This document shows, piece after piece, positions 52,012 to 60,936 of a stretch of 64,000 nt of DNA. The number at the start of each line of letters is the position of its first letter. The first letter of the stretch is position 1. The position numbers and the translations under genes are program-made. Origin of the DNA: Bin87 sp026710825 (GTDB lineage Bacteria; Chloroflexota; Dehalococcoidia; Lucifugimonadales; UBA3495); contig OZ247427.1 of assembly GCA_965232815.1 (NCBI GenBank), forward strand, positions 1,860,001 to 1,924,000, written 5' to 3'. A model generated the notes under the pieces. That model searched no databases and had not been told where the DNA came from. It worked only from the letters and a program-made list of their open reading frames with translations.

Positions 52012-53190
52012 ATGTCCGACCCGCTCAACGCCTTCTGCGCCGATAGCGACGCCTACCTGCCCGGCGCGCCCGACGGCCCGCTTGCCGGTCTCACCTTCGC
52101 CGCCAAGGACATCTTCGACGTGGCCGGCCACGTCACCGGCTGCGGCAACCCCCACTGGAAGGCCACCCACGGCCCGGCTGACGCCACGGCCTGGGTCGTC
52201 CAATCCCTGGTGGATGCTGGCGCCACCATGACCGGCAAGACCATCACCGACGAACTCACCCGAGGCATCTTCGGCGAGAACATGCACTACGGCACTCCGC
52301 GCAACCCCCGCGCGCCCGGTCGCGTCCCCGGCGGTTCCTCCAGTGGCTCCGCGTCGGCCGTCGCCGGCAAACTCGTCGATTTCGCCCTCGGCTCCGACAC
52401 CGGCGGCTCCGTGCGCGTGCCCGCCAGCTTCTGCGGACTCTACGGCCTTCGTCCCACCCACGGCCGCATCCACCTCGACGGCATGCTGCTCCAGGCGCCG
52501 AGCTACGACACCATCGGCTGGTTCGCCCGCGACGCCGAAACCTTCGCTCGCGTCGGCGCAATCATCCTGCCGCCCGCCGCCCCATCGCCGCATCCCCGTC
52601 GCCTCGTCATCGCAGAGGACGCATTTGAGTTGGTCGGCCCGGAGGTGCGCGCCGCGTTGGAATCCGCTATCGAGCCCTTGGCCCGACTGTTCCATTCGCG
52701 AACCGACGAGCGTCTTTCACCAACCAGCCTCGAAGAATGGTCTGGCCACCAGCAGATTCTCCAGAGCCGCGAAGGATGGCTGTCCATCAAGGATTGGCTC
52801 GACGCGACCAACCCCGCCATGAGCTTCGAGGTTTCCGACCGCTATGTAACCGCACGCGCCGTAACCGACGATCAGGTCGCGGCTGCCCAGGTCGGCCGCG
52901 ATTCCATCGTCGCCCGAATGAACGAGGTTTATGAGGATGGCGAGACCGTCGTCTGCCTACCCACCACCGTCGGACCCGCGCCGCCGCTGGGGCAGGCCGT
53001 TTCAGACCGCCATACCCTCCGTCTCCGCAACAGCGCGCTGACCTCCATCGCCGGCAACACCGGCCGCCCGCAGTTGACTCTGCCCCTCGCTGAGGCGGAC
53101 GGCCTGCCCGTCGGCCTGTCCCTGCTCGGCGACCATGGTGCGGACGAGCAGTTGATTGCGTTGGCCGCTGAACTCGCCGCGTCTCGGTAA
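52012..53190 (+). CDS. Amidase signature family enzyme
   Basis: A 392-aa amidase: LTFAAKDIFDVAGHVTGCGN holds the catalytic Lys, APGRVPGGSSSGSASAVAGK the first Ser, and GSDTGGSVRVPASFCGLYGL the nucleophile Ser with the Ser-cisSer-Lys triad. It is shorter than GatA and lacks the tRNA-amidation companions, so it is a metabolic amidase (for example for N-carbamoyl or amide products of the hydantoinase). Starts 2 nt after the dehydratase stop. Confidence 0.9.
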   Translation: MSDPLNAFCADSDAYLPGAPDGPLAGLTFAAKDIFDVAGHVTGCGNPHWKATHGPADATAWVVQSLVDAGATMTGKTITDELTRGIFGENMHYGTPRNPRAPGRVPGGSSSGSASAVAGKLVDFALGSDTGGSVRVPASFCGLYGLRPTHGRIHLDGMLLQAPSYDTIGWFARDAETFARVGAIILPPAAPSPHPRRLVIAEDAFELVGPEVRAALESAIEPLARLFHSRTDERLSPTSLEEWSGHQQILQSREGWLSIKDWLDATNPAMSFEVSDRYVTARAVTDDQVAAAQVGRDSIVARMNEVYEDGETVVCLPTTVGPAPPLGQAVSDRHTLRLRNSALTSIAGNTGRPQLTLPLAEADGLPVGLSLLGDHGADEQLIALAAELAASR

Positions 53191-53250
53191 CGTCGTGCTG
53201 CCTCGCATTGCCGCATCGCGCCGGCGTCTCTTCTCTCGGGCGGTAACGGC

Positions 53251-54480
53251 TTGAAGCTGACGGCAACGCTGTCCCAGGCAGCCACCCCGCTGGGAATCTT
53301 CCGGTACCGCTCCTTCGCATTCGTCTGGGGCTCCACCGCCCTCGTCGGCATGGGTACTCAGATGGAATCCGCCGTCCTAGGCTGGTTCATGCTGACCCTC
53401 ACCGATTCCCCGTTCCTCGTCGGCGCAATCGCCGGCGCGCGCATGGCGATGAACTTCCTCGCCATTTTCGCCGGCGCCGTTATCGACCTGCTGCCCCGCA
53501 ACTGGATCCTGACCACCGTGGAATTCGTCATGGGTGCCATGGGATTCCTCATGCTGCTCCTGATCGTGAGCGGTTGGCTGGAGGTATGGCACATATTCGC
53601 CATCACCTTGTTCATGGGCATGATTCGCCTGTTTCAGATGCCCACGGCACAGTCTCTGGTCGCCGATACTCTTCCCACCGAACGACTCAGCAACGGCGCC
53701 GCTTTCAACACCATCGCCATGAATCTCGCCATGCTGGTCGGCCCGGTGGTGGGCGGGATCCTGTTCAAAGCCTACGGGCCACAGGGCGCATACTTGGCCA
53801 TTGCCAGCCTGTACCTCGTCAGCGGTATGATGGCCATGGGGATCGGGCGGACCCAGGATCGTCGGGTCGGGCCGGCAGACTCCGTGATTCGCAGCGTGGG
53901 CCAGGGTCTCAAGTACGCCTTGGGTAATCAGGTGATCTGGGCGGTCCTCGCCATCGCCGTCATCATCAATCTGGCCGGCTGGACGCTGCACACCAGCCTG
54001 GCTCCCATCTTCGCCCGGGACGTCCTCGGCACTGACTCAGTGGGGTTGGGCCTGATGCTGTTCGCCTTCGGCTCCGGCGCACTTGCTGGCTCCATGAGCT
54101 GGGCTATGGTGCCCCGGCTCAACCACGCCGGAAAGCTGCTGCTGGTCGCGGTTTTCATGTGGCACGCGACCATCCTGCTCTTTTCCCTGTCGCACTGGTT
54201 CTATCTGTCGTTGGCGATACTGGTGGTGGTCGGCGCGTCATTCGCCTCCACCCAGGCGCTGATCCTCACGCTGCTCCTTCGCGCCACCCAGGCCGAATAC
54301 CGCGGCCGCGTGATGAGCCTGCGTTCCTTCGCGATCCTCGCCTACAGCTTCGGCACGCTCGGAGCCGGCGCAATGGCTGGAATCTGGGGCGCGCCGGCCG
54401 CCGCCCAGGTCGTCGGAGCCACCGGCATCACCCTCCTGATCGTCCTGGCCGTCCTGGCCCCCAAGCTCCGCCAGGCCTGA
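53251..54480 (+). CDS. MFS transporter (MFS_3/EntS-like)
   Basis: A 409-aa permease with 12 membrane helices: FRYRSFAFVWGSTALVGMGT, PFLVGAIAGARMAMNFLAIF, RLFQMPTAQSLVADTLPTER and RATQAEYRGRVMSLRSFAIL. These fit the EntS-type exporters or related MFS. TTG at 53251 is the likely start, since the N-terminal helix begins 15 residues later and no closer ATG exists. It follows the hydantoinase/dehydratase/amidase genes by 60 nt and may import the substrate or export a product. Confidence 0.85.
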   Translation: MKLTATLSQAATPLGIFRYRSFAFVWGSTALVGMGTQMESAVLGWFMLTLTDSPFLVGAIAGARMAMNFLAIFAGAVIDLLPRNWILTTVEFVMGAMGFLMLLLIVSGWLEVWHIFAITLFMGMIRLFQMPTAQSLVADTLPTERLSNGAAFNTIAMNLAMLVGPVVGGILFKAYGPQGAYLAIASLYLVSGMMAMGIGRTQDRRVGPADSVIRSVGQGLKYALGNQVIWAVLAIAVIINLAGWTLHTSLAPIFARDVLGTDSVGLGLMLFAFGSGALAGSMSWAMVPRLNHAGKLLLVAVFMWHATILLFSLSHWFYLSLAILVVVGASFASTQALILTLLLRATQAEYRGRVMSLRSFAILAYSFGTLGAGAMAGIWGAPAAAQVVGATGITLLIVLAVLAPKLRQA

Positions 54481-54573
54481 CCAAATCACCCCCTCCAAGC
54501 CAATGAGGGGGTTGAGGGGCAAAACACCACCACGCCTGCGTTCCCTAATCCGCTAACGCACAGCGTTGCAATC

Positions 54574-54600
54574 GTAGGGGCGACGCATGCGTCGCCCCTG
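54574..54600. repeat. Palindromic repeat A, variant with different core
   Basis: GTAGGGGCGACGCATGCGTC then GCCCCTG; the centre GACGCATGCGTC is a perfect palindrome. It lies between convergent genes. Confidence 0.75.
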
Positions 54601-54664
54601 CCCGTCCTGTTCGCCGTAGATTTGGCGAACCATGTGTGGCGGCGGGCGGGCACAGGGCCCGCCG

Positions 54665-56365
54665 TTACTTGTTCAGCACCACGTCGATCAACGCGATCCG
54701 CCCCTCCTGAACCGCCTCCAGCCCGTTGCGCAACGCTTGGTGCAGCTTCGCCGGATCCTCCACCCGCTCGCCATACCCGCCGAACGGTTCCACTAGCTTC
54801 GCGTAGTCCGGCCCGGGTATGTGCACCCCGTGCCAGATGCCCGATTGTGCGGCGTCGCCGTCGGGATAGTAAGCCAGGTGGTTCCCGCGCATCGCCTCGT
54901 AGCCGCCGTTGTTGTACAGCACCGTCAGGAAGGGGAGGTCGGCCTCGCACGCCACGCCAAAGCACTGTGTGACCGGGTTGTACAGGAACCCACCGTCGCC
55001 CATCAGCGCAACCACCGGTTGGTCCCGCTTTGCCAGCTTCACCCCCAACGCCAGACCCAGGCCCTGACCCAGACCGCCGTTGGTCTTGTAGTAGCTCTGC
55101 GGCCGGTCCCAGCGCACGTGCCGTCCCACCGATGGCCGGTGTGTCGTCACTTCCTCCGCATACACGACGTCCTCCGGCATAACCTCGCTCAGCGCCGCGC
55201 CCAACCACGCCGGATCGATCGGGTTGCTGTTGCTCGCCGACGCCTCCGCAGTGTGCGCGGCCTTGGCCAGCCGGTCATGCTCATCCGAAACGTGTTGCCT
55301 CCGCGCGGCAATACGCGCTTCGTGCTTGGGGGCCTCGCGACGCAACGCCTCCAACAGCAGGCCCAGGCCCAACGTCAGGTCGCCTTCCACGTACCGGTCG
55401 GCGAACAGGTTCTGGTACACCATGTATTCTTTGATGGTGGTCTCGCCCATCGCCACCACTGTCGCGTTCTGCGGGCCCTCCCGAGGCGGATACCATGGCG
55501 CCCTGCTGCCCGCCAGGATCACCAGGTCTGCCTGATTCAGATAGCGCTCCGACTGCCCTCCCAGGTACATCGGGTGGCTCTTCGGGAAATTCGCGTACAG
55601 AGACGCGCTTTCCACCACGGGTATCGCGAACAGCTCGGCCAGTGCCACTAGGTTGTTGAACCCATCCACCTCGCGTCCGGCGGAGTCGGTGATGATCAGC
55701 GGCGATTCGCTCCGCGCCACCAGCTCGGCCAGCGCGGCGATGTCCTCATCCGCCGGCCTGGTCTTGGGCGCGCCGGGAATTGTCCGAATCTTGCTCCCCG
55801 GCGCCCACTCGTGGATCATCGTCTCAATGGGAATATCCAGGAACGCCGGCCCCTGCGGAACCCTCTGCGCCAACTCACCGGCCCGTACCAGCTGCTCGTA
55901 CAGCGTATGCGGACTCGTCGCCCTCCCGCTCCACTTGGTGAACGCGTTGGCAAACCGGTCCGGCCCGCCCACCACGCTCAGGTTGCGGTACCACTGCGCC
56001 TGCGGGTCAATCTCCGGATCCTCGCCGTAGCTTATGGCCTCGCCGGAGCACAACAGCATCGGTACTTCGCCCACGACCGCGCCCTGGATGCCCATGCTGC
56101 CCTGCAGCAAGCCCACGCCGGCGTGGAGCAGCACCGCCTGCATCTGGCCCGTTACCCGCGTGTAGCCGGCCGCGATGTTCACCGCCAGCGTTTCGTGCCA
56201 GCAGTTGATGTAGCGCGGACCCGGCGTCTCGTTGATCTGCTGCCGCGCCAACGCCTCCCACACCGGCGCCCACTCGGACCCGGGCGATGAGATGATGTAG
56301 TCGATTCCAAGTTTGCGGAATGCCTCAAGGATGGCCTCGCCGCCGTCTTGCTTGGTCGTTGTCAT
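54665..56365 (-). CDS. Thiamine-diphosphate-dependent enzyme, acetolactate-synthase/decarboxylase type
   Basis: A 566-aa protein: INCWHETLAVNIAAGYTRVT has the catalytic Glu58; the central FAD/DHS-like domain includes PRYINCW and PAFLDIPIETMIHEW; the C-terminal ThDP domain has LMGDGGFLYNPVTQCFGVAC, the GDG...NN motif (LYNNGGYEAM). It resembles benzoylformate decarboxylase, oxalyl-CoA decarboxylase-type or acetolactate-like enzymes; the reaction cannot be told. It lies 3 nt downstream of a DHA2 exporter, thus co-expressed with it. Confidence 0.88.
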   Translation of the reverse strand: MTTTKQDGGEAILEAFRKLGIDYIISSPGSEWAPVWEALARQQINETPGPRYINCWHETLAVNIAAGYTRVTGQMQAVLLHAGVGLLQGSMGIQGAVVGEVPMLLCSGEAISYGEDPEIDPQAQWYRNLSVVGGPDRFANAFTKWSGRATSPHTLYEQLVRAGELAQRVPQGPAFLDIPIETMIHEWAPGSKIRTIPGAPKTRPADEDIAALAELVARSESPLIITDSAGREVDGFNNLVALAELFAIPVVESASLYANFPKSHPMYLGGQSERYLNQADLVILAGSRAPWYPPREGPQNATVVAMGETTIKEYMVYQNLFADRYVEGDLTLGLGLLLEALRREAPKHEARIAARRQHVSDEHDRLAKAAHTAEASASNSNPIDPAWLGAALSEVMPEDVVYAEEVTTHRPSVGRHVRWDRPQSYYKTNGGLGQGLGLALGVKLAKRDQPVVALMGDGGFLYNPVTQCFGVACEADLPFLTVLYNNGGYEAMRGNHLAYYPDGDAAQSGIWHGVHIPGPDYAKLVEPFGGYGERVEDPAKLHQALRNGLEAVQEGRIALIDVVLNK

Positions 56366-56368
56366 GCT

Positions 56369-57886
56369 TCAGTCCTCCTGGCCCTGGCTGGTGGCCGGAC
56401 GCAATACCGGTTCCGGGGCGGCCGGCGCTGGCACGGCATCCCCCTCTCGATGCGTGGGCAGCGCCGACAGGATCAACGCCACCAGTAGCGAACCCATCAT
56501 AGCGAAAAACGCAAATTGCAGGCCCGCAGTGAATGCGGTGCCGACACCCGTTGCTCCGCCCTGGCGCACCGCGTCCAGGCTCGGATCATAGCCCATGGAT
56601 CCCATGGTTGCCGTTACGATCGCCGTAGCGACCGCGATGCTGACCACGTTGCCGGCGTTGCGAATCAGGTTCAGGAGCCCCGATATGACACCGTGGCTGT
56701 CCCGTTCCACCGCGCTCAGGACCGAGCTGGAGTTGGGCGAGTAGAACGTGCCCATACCGCTGCTCGTCAGCATCAGCGCCGGAATCACGTGCCACAGCGA
56801 TGATTCGGCGGTCACCTGCGAAAGGATGCCAATGCCTGTGCTCGACAGCAACAGGCCCGCCACGGTGAATTTCCGCCACCCGAATCGGTCCGACCACCGG
56901 CCGCTCAGTGGGCCCAGTATCGCCATGCACATCGCCCCGGGCACCACGGCCAGCCCTGCCACCGAGGGCCGGAACCCCAGCACGTTCTGCAGGTAGAACG
57001 GCGTCATGAACAGCACCGCCGAGCTTCCCATGAACATCATGTAGTTCGCGGTCACGCCCAGGAAAAAATTCCGCCGCCGGAACAGCCTCAGCTCCAGCAT
57101 GGGGCTGGCGTAACGCAGTTCCCACCAGATGAATCCGGCCAGCAGCACCGCGAACGCGCCGACTGCCGCCAGTATCGGTGGCGAGGCCCAACCCAGGCGG
57201 TGCCCGTTCGAAATCCCCAGCAGCAACGACAGCAGCGCGCTCGACGATAAGAACGCCCCCAGCCAGTCAAACCGCGCCCGTTGGGGACTGCGCGGGCTGA
57301 GCGATCCGTTGCCGCTCGGCAAAACCGCCAGGGCCAGAGCGACGCTGACCACTACCATTGGCGCCGTGGCGAAGAACACCGAACGCCATCCGAATACGTC
57401 CACCAGTAATCCACCCATCGCCGGACCCGCCACGGCTCCGGTGCCCACCATCGTCATGATCAGCCCGATGGCCTTCCCTCGTTCGCCCGGCGGGAATGCT
57501 CCGATGATGATCGCCATTCCCGTGCCCTGGGTCATCGCCGCGCCCGTTCCCTGCAAAAGGCGCGCCAGGATCAACACCGACAGATCGCTGGACGTTCCGG
57601 CGGCAAGCGATCCCGCGATGATTACCGCCGACCCCATGAGGTACACCCGCTTGGCCCCGATCAGGTCGGCCAACCGTCCCATGGGCAGCAGCAGCGCGAT
57701 GATCGTCATCGCGAACCCGATCATCAACCACTGCACGCTCGGAATCGGGGCGTGGAAGTGAGTGGCGATCGACGGCAGCGCAACGCCCACGCTCCCGTGG
57801 TCCACCACGGATGCAAACGTCCCCACCGCCATCGCGGCAAAGGCATACCACTTGAAGCGCGGGCTTTGCGCCAGCGATGCGATCAC
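56369..57886 (-). CDS. MFS exporter, DHA2 (14-TM) family
   Basis: A 505-aa protein with 14 membrane helices: AAMAVGTFASVVDHGSVGVA, TIIALLLPMGRLADLIGAKR (motif A), VLILARLLQGTGAAMTQGTG (motif C-like) and FYLQNVLGFRPSVAGLAVVP. It fits EmrB/QacA-type exporters. Its start overlaps the stop of the aspartyl-protease-like gene by 4 nt (ATGA), and the ThDP enzyme follows after 3 nt. A common role with the retropepsin and DUF5678-like genes is puzzling. Confidence 0.9.
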   Translation of the reverse strand: MIASLAQSPRFKWYAFAAMAVGTFASVVDHGSVGVALPSIATHFHAPIPSVQWLMIGFAMTIIALLLPMGRLADLIGAKRVYLMGSAVIIAGSLAAGTSSDLSVLILARLLQGTGAAMTQGTGMAIIIGAFPPGERGKAIGLIMTMVGTGAVAGPAMGGLLVDVFGWRSVFFATAPMVVVSVALALAVLPSGNGSLSPRSPQRARFDWLGAFLSSSALLSLLLGISNGHRLGWASPPILAAVGAFAVLLAGFIWWELRYASPMLELRLFRRRNFFLGVTANYMMFMGSSAVLFMTPFYLQNVLGFRPSVAGLAVVPGAMCMAILGPLSGRWSDRFGWRKFTVAGLLLSSTGIGILSQVTAESSLWHVIPALMLTSSGMGTFYSPNSSSVLSAVERDSHGVISGLLNLIRNAGNVVSIAVATAIVTATMGSMGYDPSLDAVRQGGATGVGTAFTAGLQFAFFAMMGSLLVALILSALPTHREGDAVPAPAAPEPVLRPATSQGQED

Positions 57887-58296
57887 GCCTGCACCAACTC
57901 CAGCCGCTCCTGCGGAAAATCGTACTCCATCCGCATGCGGTTCAATATGTCCCGCCCTAACAGCGAGGGCAAACCATCAGTGGTTGCACCGGGCTTGGCA
58001 ATGGAGATTTCAACGGCAAAATCCAGCAGGTCACTCTCATTGCCAAGTTTTACCAGAGCGGATTCCCGATAGTAAGTAACCGATCCGCCGACGCCCTCCA
58101 ATTCGGTTGGGAGCGCTAACGAATCGAATGGACATCCAATGTCATCCGCATCGTCCGGATGCAGAACTGTCGAGACCGAGCCGGTGTCCACTAGAAAATC
58201 TACCGTTGCCACGATGCCGAGACGCGGCAGTATCAGATCGGCACGGACATACGGGAATCCGCTTACGGTGAAATAACCGTCGGTCACAGAATCCAC
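57883..58296 (-). CDS. Retropepsin-like aspartyl protease
   Basis: A 137-aa single-domain aspartyl protease-like protein with VDFLVDTGSVSTVLHPDDAD (DTGS active-site motif, Asp about residue 37) and a C-terminal GLPSLLGRDILNRMRMEYDF, the LLGxD motif common in this family. It would work as a dimer. Its start overlaps the preceding DUF5678-like gene by 13 nt, and it is coupled to the DHA2 exporter. A relative is at 19207-19584. Confidence 0.85.
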   Translation of the reverse strand: MDSVTDGYFTVSGFPYVRADLILPRLGIVATVDFLVDTGSVSTVLHPDDADDIGCPFDSLALPTELEGVGGSVTYYRESALVKLGNESDLLDFAVEISIAKPGATTDGLPSLLGRDILNRMRMEYDFPQERLELVQA

Positions 58297-58667
58297 CGGG
58301 GTGCTTGCGTCCGTAGCAACCTGGTAACGGGTTGGGGAGGCCGCGCTCCGCGGGCGTCGATTTCTTTGATGAGCTCACTATGCGAATCGGCAACCAACAA
58401 CTCCCAATCGCCGGTTAGAGCCACCCAACGGTCCGGGTACTGTTCGGTCAATTCGGCGGTTTTGTCATGTATGTGCTGCCAGCGGGCGTCGTACTCTTCT
58501 CTAACCGCCCGTTCGCGGGCCCGGTCCTCCGCTGTCCTCGCCATCCGGTCTGCCATGAAACGTATCAGCCTTCCCTGCGATAACTCCTGAAGCCACTCCA
58601 GGTTGTCGGGCCAGATAATCGCGCCGTTCTCGTTGGGCGCCAACGGCCCCTCGCACTTGGGTTCCAT
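58284..58667 (-). CDS. DUF5678-like small protein
   Basis: A 127-aa protein. The N-terminal part (NLEWLQELSQGRLIRFMADR) and a charged helix (EDRARERAVREEYDARWQHI) lead to the C-terminal YPDRWVALTGDWELLVADSH and KEIDARGARPPQPVTRLLRT. The WVAL...LVA...I.ARG pattern resembles DUF5678, which is often encoded just upstream of retropepsin-like proteases, as here. ATG 58667 is chosen, as AGAGG lies upstream and earlier sequence overlaps the phosphotriesterase-like gene. Function unknown. Confidence 0.75.
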   Translation of the reverse strand: MEPKCEGPLAPNENGAIIWPDNLEWLQELSQGRLIRFMADRMARTAEDRARERAVREEYDARWQHIHDKTAELTEQYPDRWVALTGDWELLVADSHSELIKEIDARGARPPQPVTRLLRTQAPRWIL

Positions 58668-58713
58668 CGCCCTACCTCTCAGTCTGCGGCTGCCAGGCGT
58701 CATGTCCACGCCT

Positions 58714-59673
58714 TTACTCCCCGGCAAAAAATCGCCGCGGGTTCTCCACCGTGATCTGGTGAATGTCGGCGTCCGACGCACCTAATTCCTTCAGCCTCGG
58801 CAGCACGTAACGCGGAATAAAGTTGTACTCGTCCGGATTGGCCCGCCGCCGCTGCTCCTGTACCTCCGCTCCATGCCGCGCCTTGGGAACCGAATAGTCG
58901 TGCGATAGGAAGATCCGGTGCGTAAACCCCGCGTCCATCAACGCCTTGGCAACCTCGGTCCGCTGCTCCCAGTTCGGAGTGCCCGGCCGCGTTCCCCCGG
59001 GATACCGGTCCAGCCCCAGCCACACGCCCTTGTTAAGCAGGCCGAAGAGGTAATCCAAGTCGGTGTCATCGTTGCTGTGCCCGATGTACACCTTGTCCAG
59101 GTCAACCCCCTCCTCCTCCAGGATCCGCACCTGCGCCTCGCCGATCCGTTCGGGCGACCACGTATGCGTCGAGATGCACATCCCAGTCGCCTTCTGCGCC
59201 CTCGCGGCGGCCCGCAGCACTACCTCCTGCGGCGGCGTGATCCCGCCCTCGTCGCTGGCCACCTTGATGATCCCCGCCTTGATGCCCGTGCCCTCGATCC
59301 CCTCCTCAATCTCGCGAACGTACAACTCGGCGATCACGTCCGGCGACAGGTCGCCGAAGGGCCGCGGCACCGCCAGGTGGTTGCCCGTCGCGACGATGAT
59401 CTGCATCCCGCTGGCCTCGGCCACCTCCCGTATCAGCGCCACGTCCCGTCCGAGATCGAACGTGCTCACGTCAACGATGGTGCGTACCCCGTCTTCGCGC
59501 ACCGCCGCCATCGCAGCGACGGATTGCTCCTTCATGCCGGCCCGGTCGATGATTTCGGGATAGGTGTGCCGCAGCCCGGCGGCGTTGGTGCCCACGTGCT
59601 CATGGCTCAAAGTGAAGCCCAGGTCGTCGGTATCAATCGGTCCCGTCACGCTGTTCACGGTCGCCATGGCCAT
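58714..59673 (-). CDS. Phosphotriesterase-family lactonase/hydrolase
   Basis: A 319-aa TIM-barrel metal hydrolase: LGFTLSHEHVGTNAAG carries the first His pair, KAGIIKVASDEGGI the carboxylated Lys, CISTHTWSPERIG and DLDKVYIGHSNDDTDLDY the two later His, and FLSHDYSVPKARHG the metal Asp. The family covers phosphotriesterases and lactonases; most natural members are lactonases. The ATG follows GGAGGG. A DUF5678-like gene starts just downstream. Confidence 0.92.
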   Translation of the reverse strand: MAMATVNSVTGPIDTDDLGFTLSHEHVGTNAAGLRHTYPEIIDRAGMKEQSVAAMAAVREDGVRTIVDVSTFDLGRDVALIREVAEASGMQIIVATGNHLAVPRPFGDLSPDVIAELYVREIEEGIEGTGIKAGIIKVASDEGGITPPQEVVLRAAARAQKATGMCISTHTWSPERIGEAQVRILEEEGVDLDKVYIGHSNDDTDLDYLFGLLNKGVWLGLDRYPGGTRPGTPNWEQRTEVAKALMDAGFTHRIFLSHDYSVPKARHGAEVQEQRRRANPDEYNFIPRYVLPRLKELGASDADIHQITVENPRRFFAGE

Positions 59674-60107
59674 CCCTCCTGTCCGTCCGCAAGGTGACCT
59701 AGTTTATTATGATTCGCCCAACTTGGATACGTTGCCCTTTTCGCGGGAAATCCCCAGGCACAGTCGGCTCTCCCACAACCAAAGCAAATCCTCAAAGCGG
59801 AGTGGACTGCCGCACAACCAGACCGTCATACCCGCGAAAGCGGGTAGCCGGGAAAATCTTGCCCAACTTACGTTCCCCAACGCCCGCACTCTCCCGCCAC
59901 CCACTCACCCCTCGCCACAAAGCATCCCCAAACTCATCCAGTCTCCACAAAAATCCTGCATATCCCAAAAATCCTGTCCATCCTGTGAATTCGTTCCCCC
60001 GCGTCGTCATCTCATCCAACCCCGACAACTCCACGAAGCATCTCCAAACTCGCTTGCCGTTACCCCGCCCGCCGTCTATCATCAACCAAAACTCAGGGAG
60101 GCAGGCC
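59674..60107. other. Intergenic region with repeats
   Basis: About 430 bp. It holds a family C-like inverted repeat (about 59826-59850: GTCATACCCGCGAAAGCGGG) and a family B run (59953-59992). No gene is supported; an open frame from 59709 that continues into the CMD gene lacks a ribosome-binding site and its first 130 residues are low complexity. Confidence 0.6.
59953..59992. repeat. ATCCTG-patterned repeat (family B)
   Basis: AATCCTGCATATCCC, AAAAATCCTGTCCATCC and TGTGAATTCGTT in series. Confidence 0.7.
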
Positions 60108-60659
60108 ATGCGAACCCCGATACTTACCCGCGACCAGGTCCCCGAAAATCTCCGCGACGCCTTTGACCATGAAACCGCCAACTCCGGCGGCGTGGTGGAC
60201 AGTGGCCCCGGCTCCGCCATGATCAACAGCCCCGAAATGCGCCGCCGTTCCAACTACCTCGTCAACTACCTCCGCGATGAATCGTCCCTGCCCAAGCAGA
60301 TCCAGGAACTCGTGATGATCCTCACCGCTCGCAACATGGACTGCCAGTACATCTGGCACGCCCACTCCGCCCGCGCCCGCCAGCAGGGCATCAGCGACGA
60401 ATTCGTCGATAACCTCCGCGATGGCAAACCCTTGCCCCAGCTATCTGACGACCTGCAAATCGTCGTCAACTACGTCACCCAACTATTCGACAACCACCGC
60501 GTCGACGAGGCCACCTTCCGGGCCGCCATCGACCGCTACGGCGCGCTGAGCGTCACCGAGATCTCGACGTTGATGGGCTACTACTCGCTGCTCGCCTTCA
60601 ACGCCAACGCATTCGAGATCGACGTCCCCGACGGCGACGAACCCAAGCTGCCCATCTAA
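60108..60659 (+). CDS. Carboxymuconolactone decarboxylase (CMD) family protein
   Basis: A 183-aa CMD-like protein: MILTARNMDCQYIWHAHSAR gives Cys79 and His86 in the same CxxxxxxH arrangement as its relative at 28748-29305. Both begin with TPxxTRxxVPEN, then a NSGGVVDSGPGSAMINSPEM or GEVPATGPGSVMLNAPEV region, and end in TLMGYYSLLAFNANAFEIDV or TLMGCYAMLAFNVNAFGVEL. The shared plan shows clear paralogy. GGGAGG is 8 nt before the ATG. Confidence 0.88.
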   Translation: MRTPILTRDQVPENLRDAFDHETANSGGVVDSGPGSAMINSPEMRRRSNYLVNYLRDESSLPKQIQELVMILTARNMDCQYIWHAHSARARQQGISDEFVDNLRDGKPLPQLSDDLQIVVNYVTQLFDNHRVDEATFRAAIDRYGALSVTEISTLMGYYSLLAFNANAFEIDVPDGDEPKLPI

Positions 60660-60747
60660 CGTAATTCGTTTGCACCGGGTCCATCGATCCTTGGCGCCTG
60701 TCGGGTAGTCCGCTCATATCGATCCTTGGCAACTGGTCACGTGGTCC

Positions 60748-60780
60748 GCTCATGGTGAGCCTGTCGAACCACGAGCGGAC
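60748..60780. repeat. Family D repeat
   Basis: GTCCGCTCATGGTGAGCCTG then TCGAACCACGAGCGGAC: arms GTCCGCTC and GAGCGGAC pair as a hairpin. Confidence 0.75.
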
Positions 60781-60936
60781 GCTCGCCACGGCGCTGCCCC
60801 AGACAGCGGACAATTTGCGGATGCCGGGCGATCGGGTAAATCTGACCCTGATGGTGACTCCATAGCCCTCGCGGGAGGATTCTATTGGGGATTCTCCGGG
60901 CTGCTGGCCTGGGGAATCGCCGATTATCTCGCCCGC

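Noticed and set aside
59709..60107. Longer N-terminus of the CMD-like protein
   Set aside because: Low-complexity translation through repeat families; the strong GGGAGG site is at 60108.
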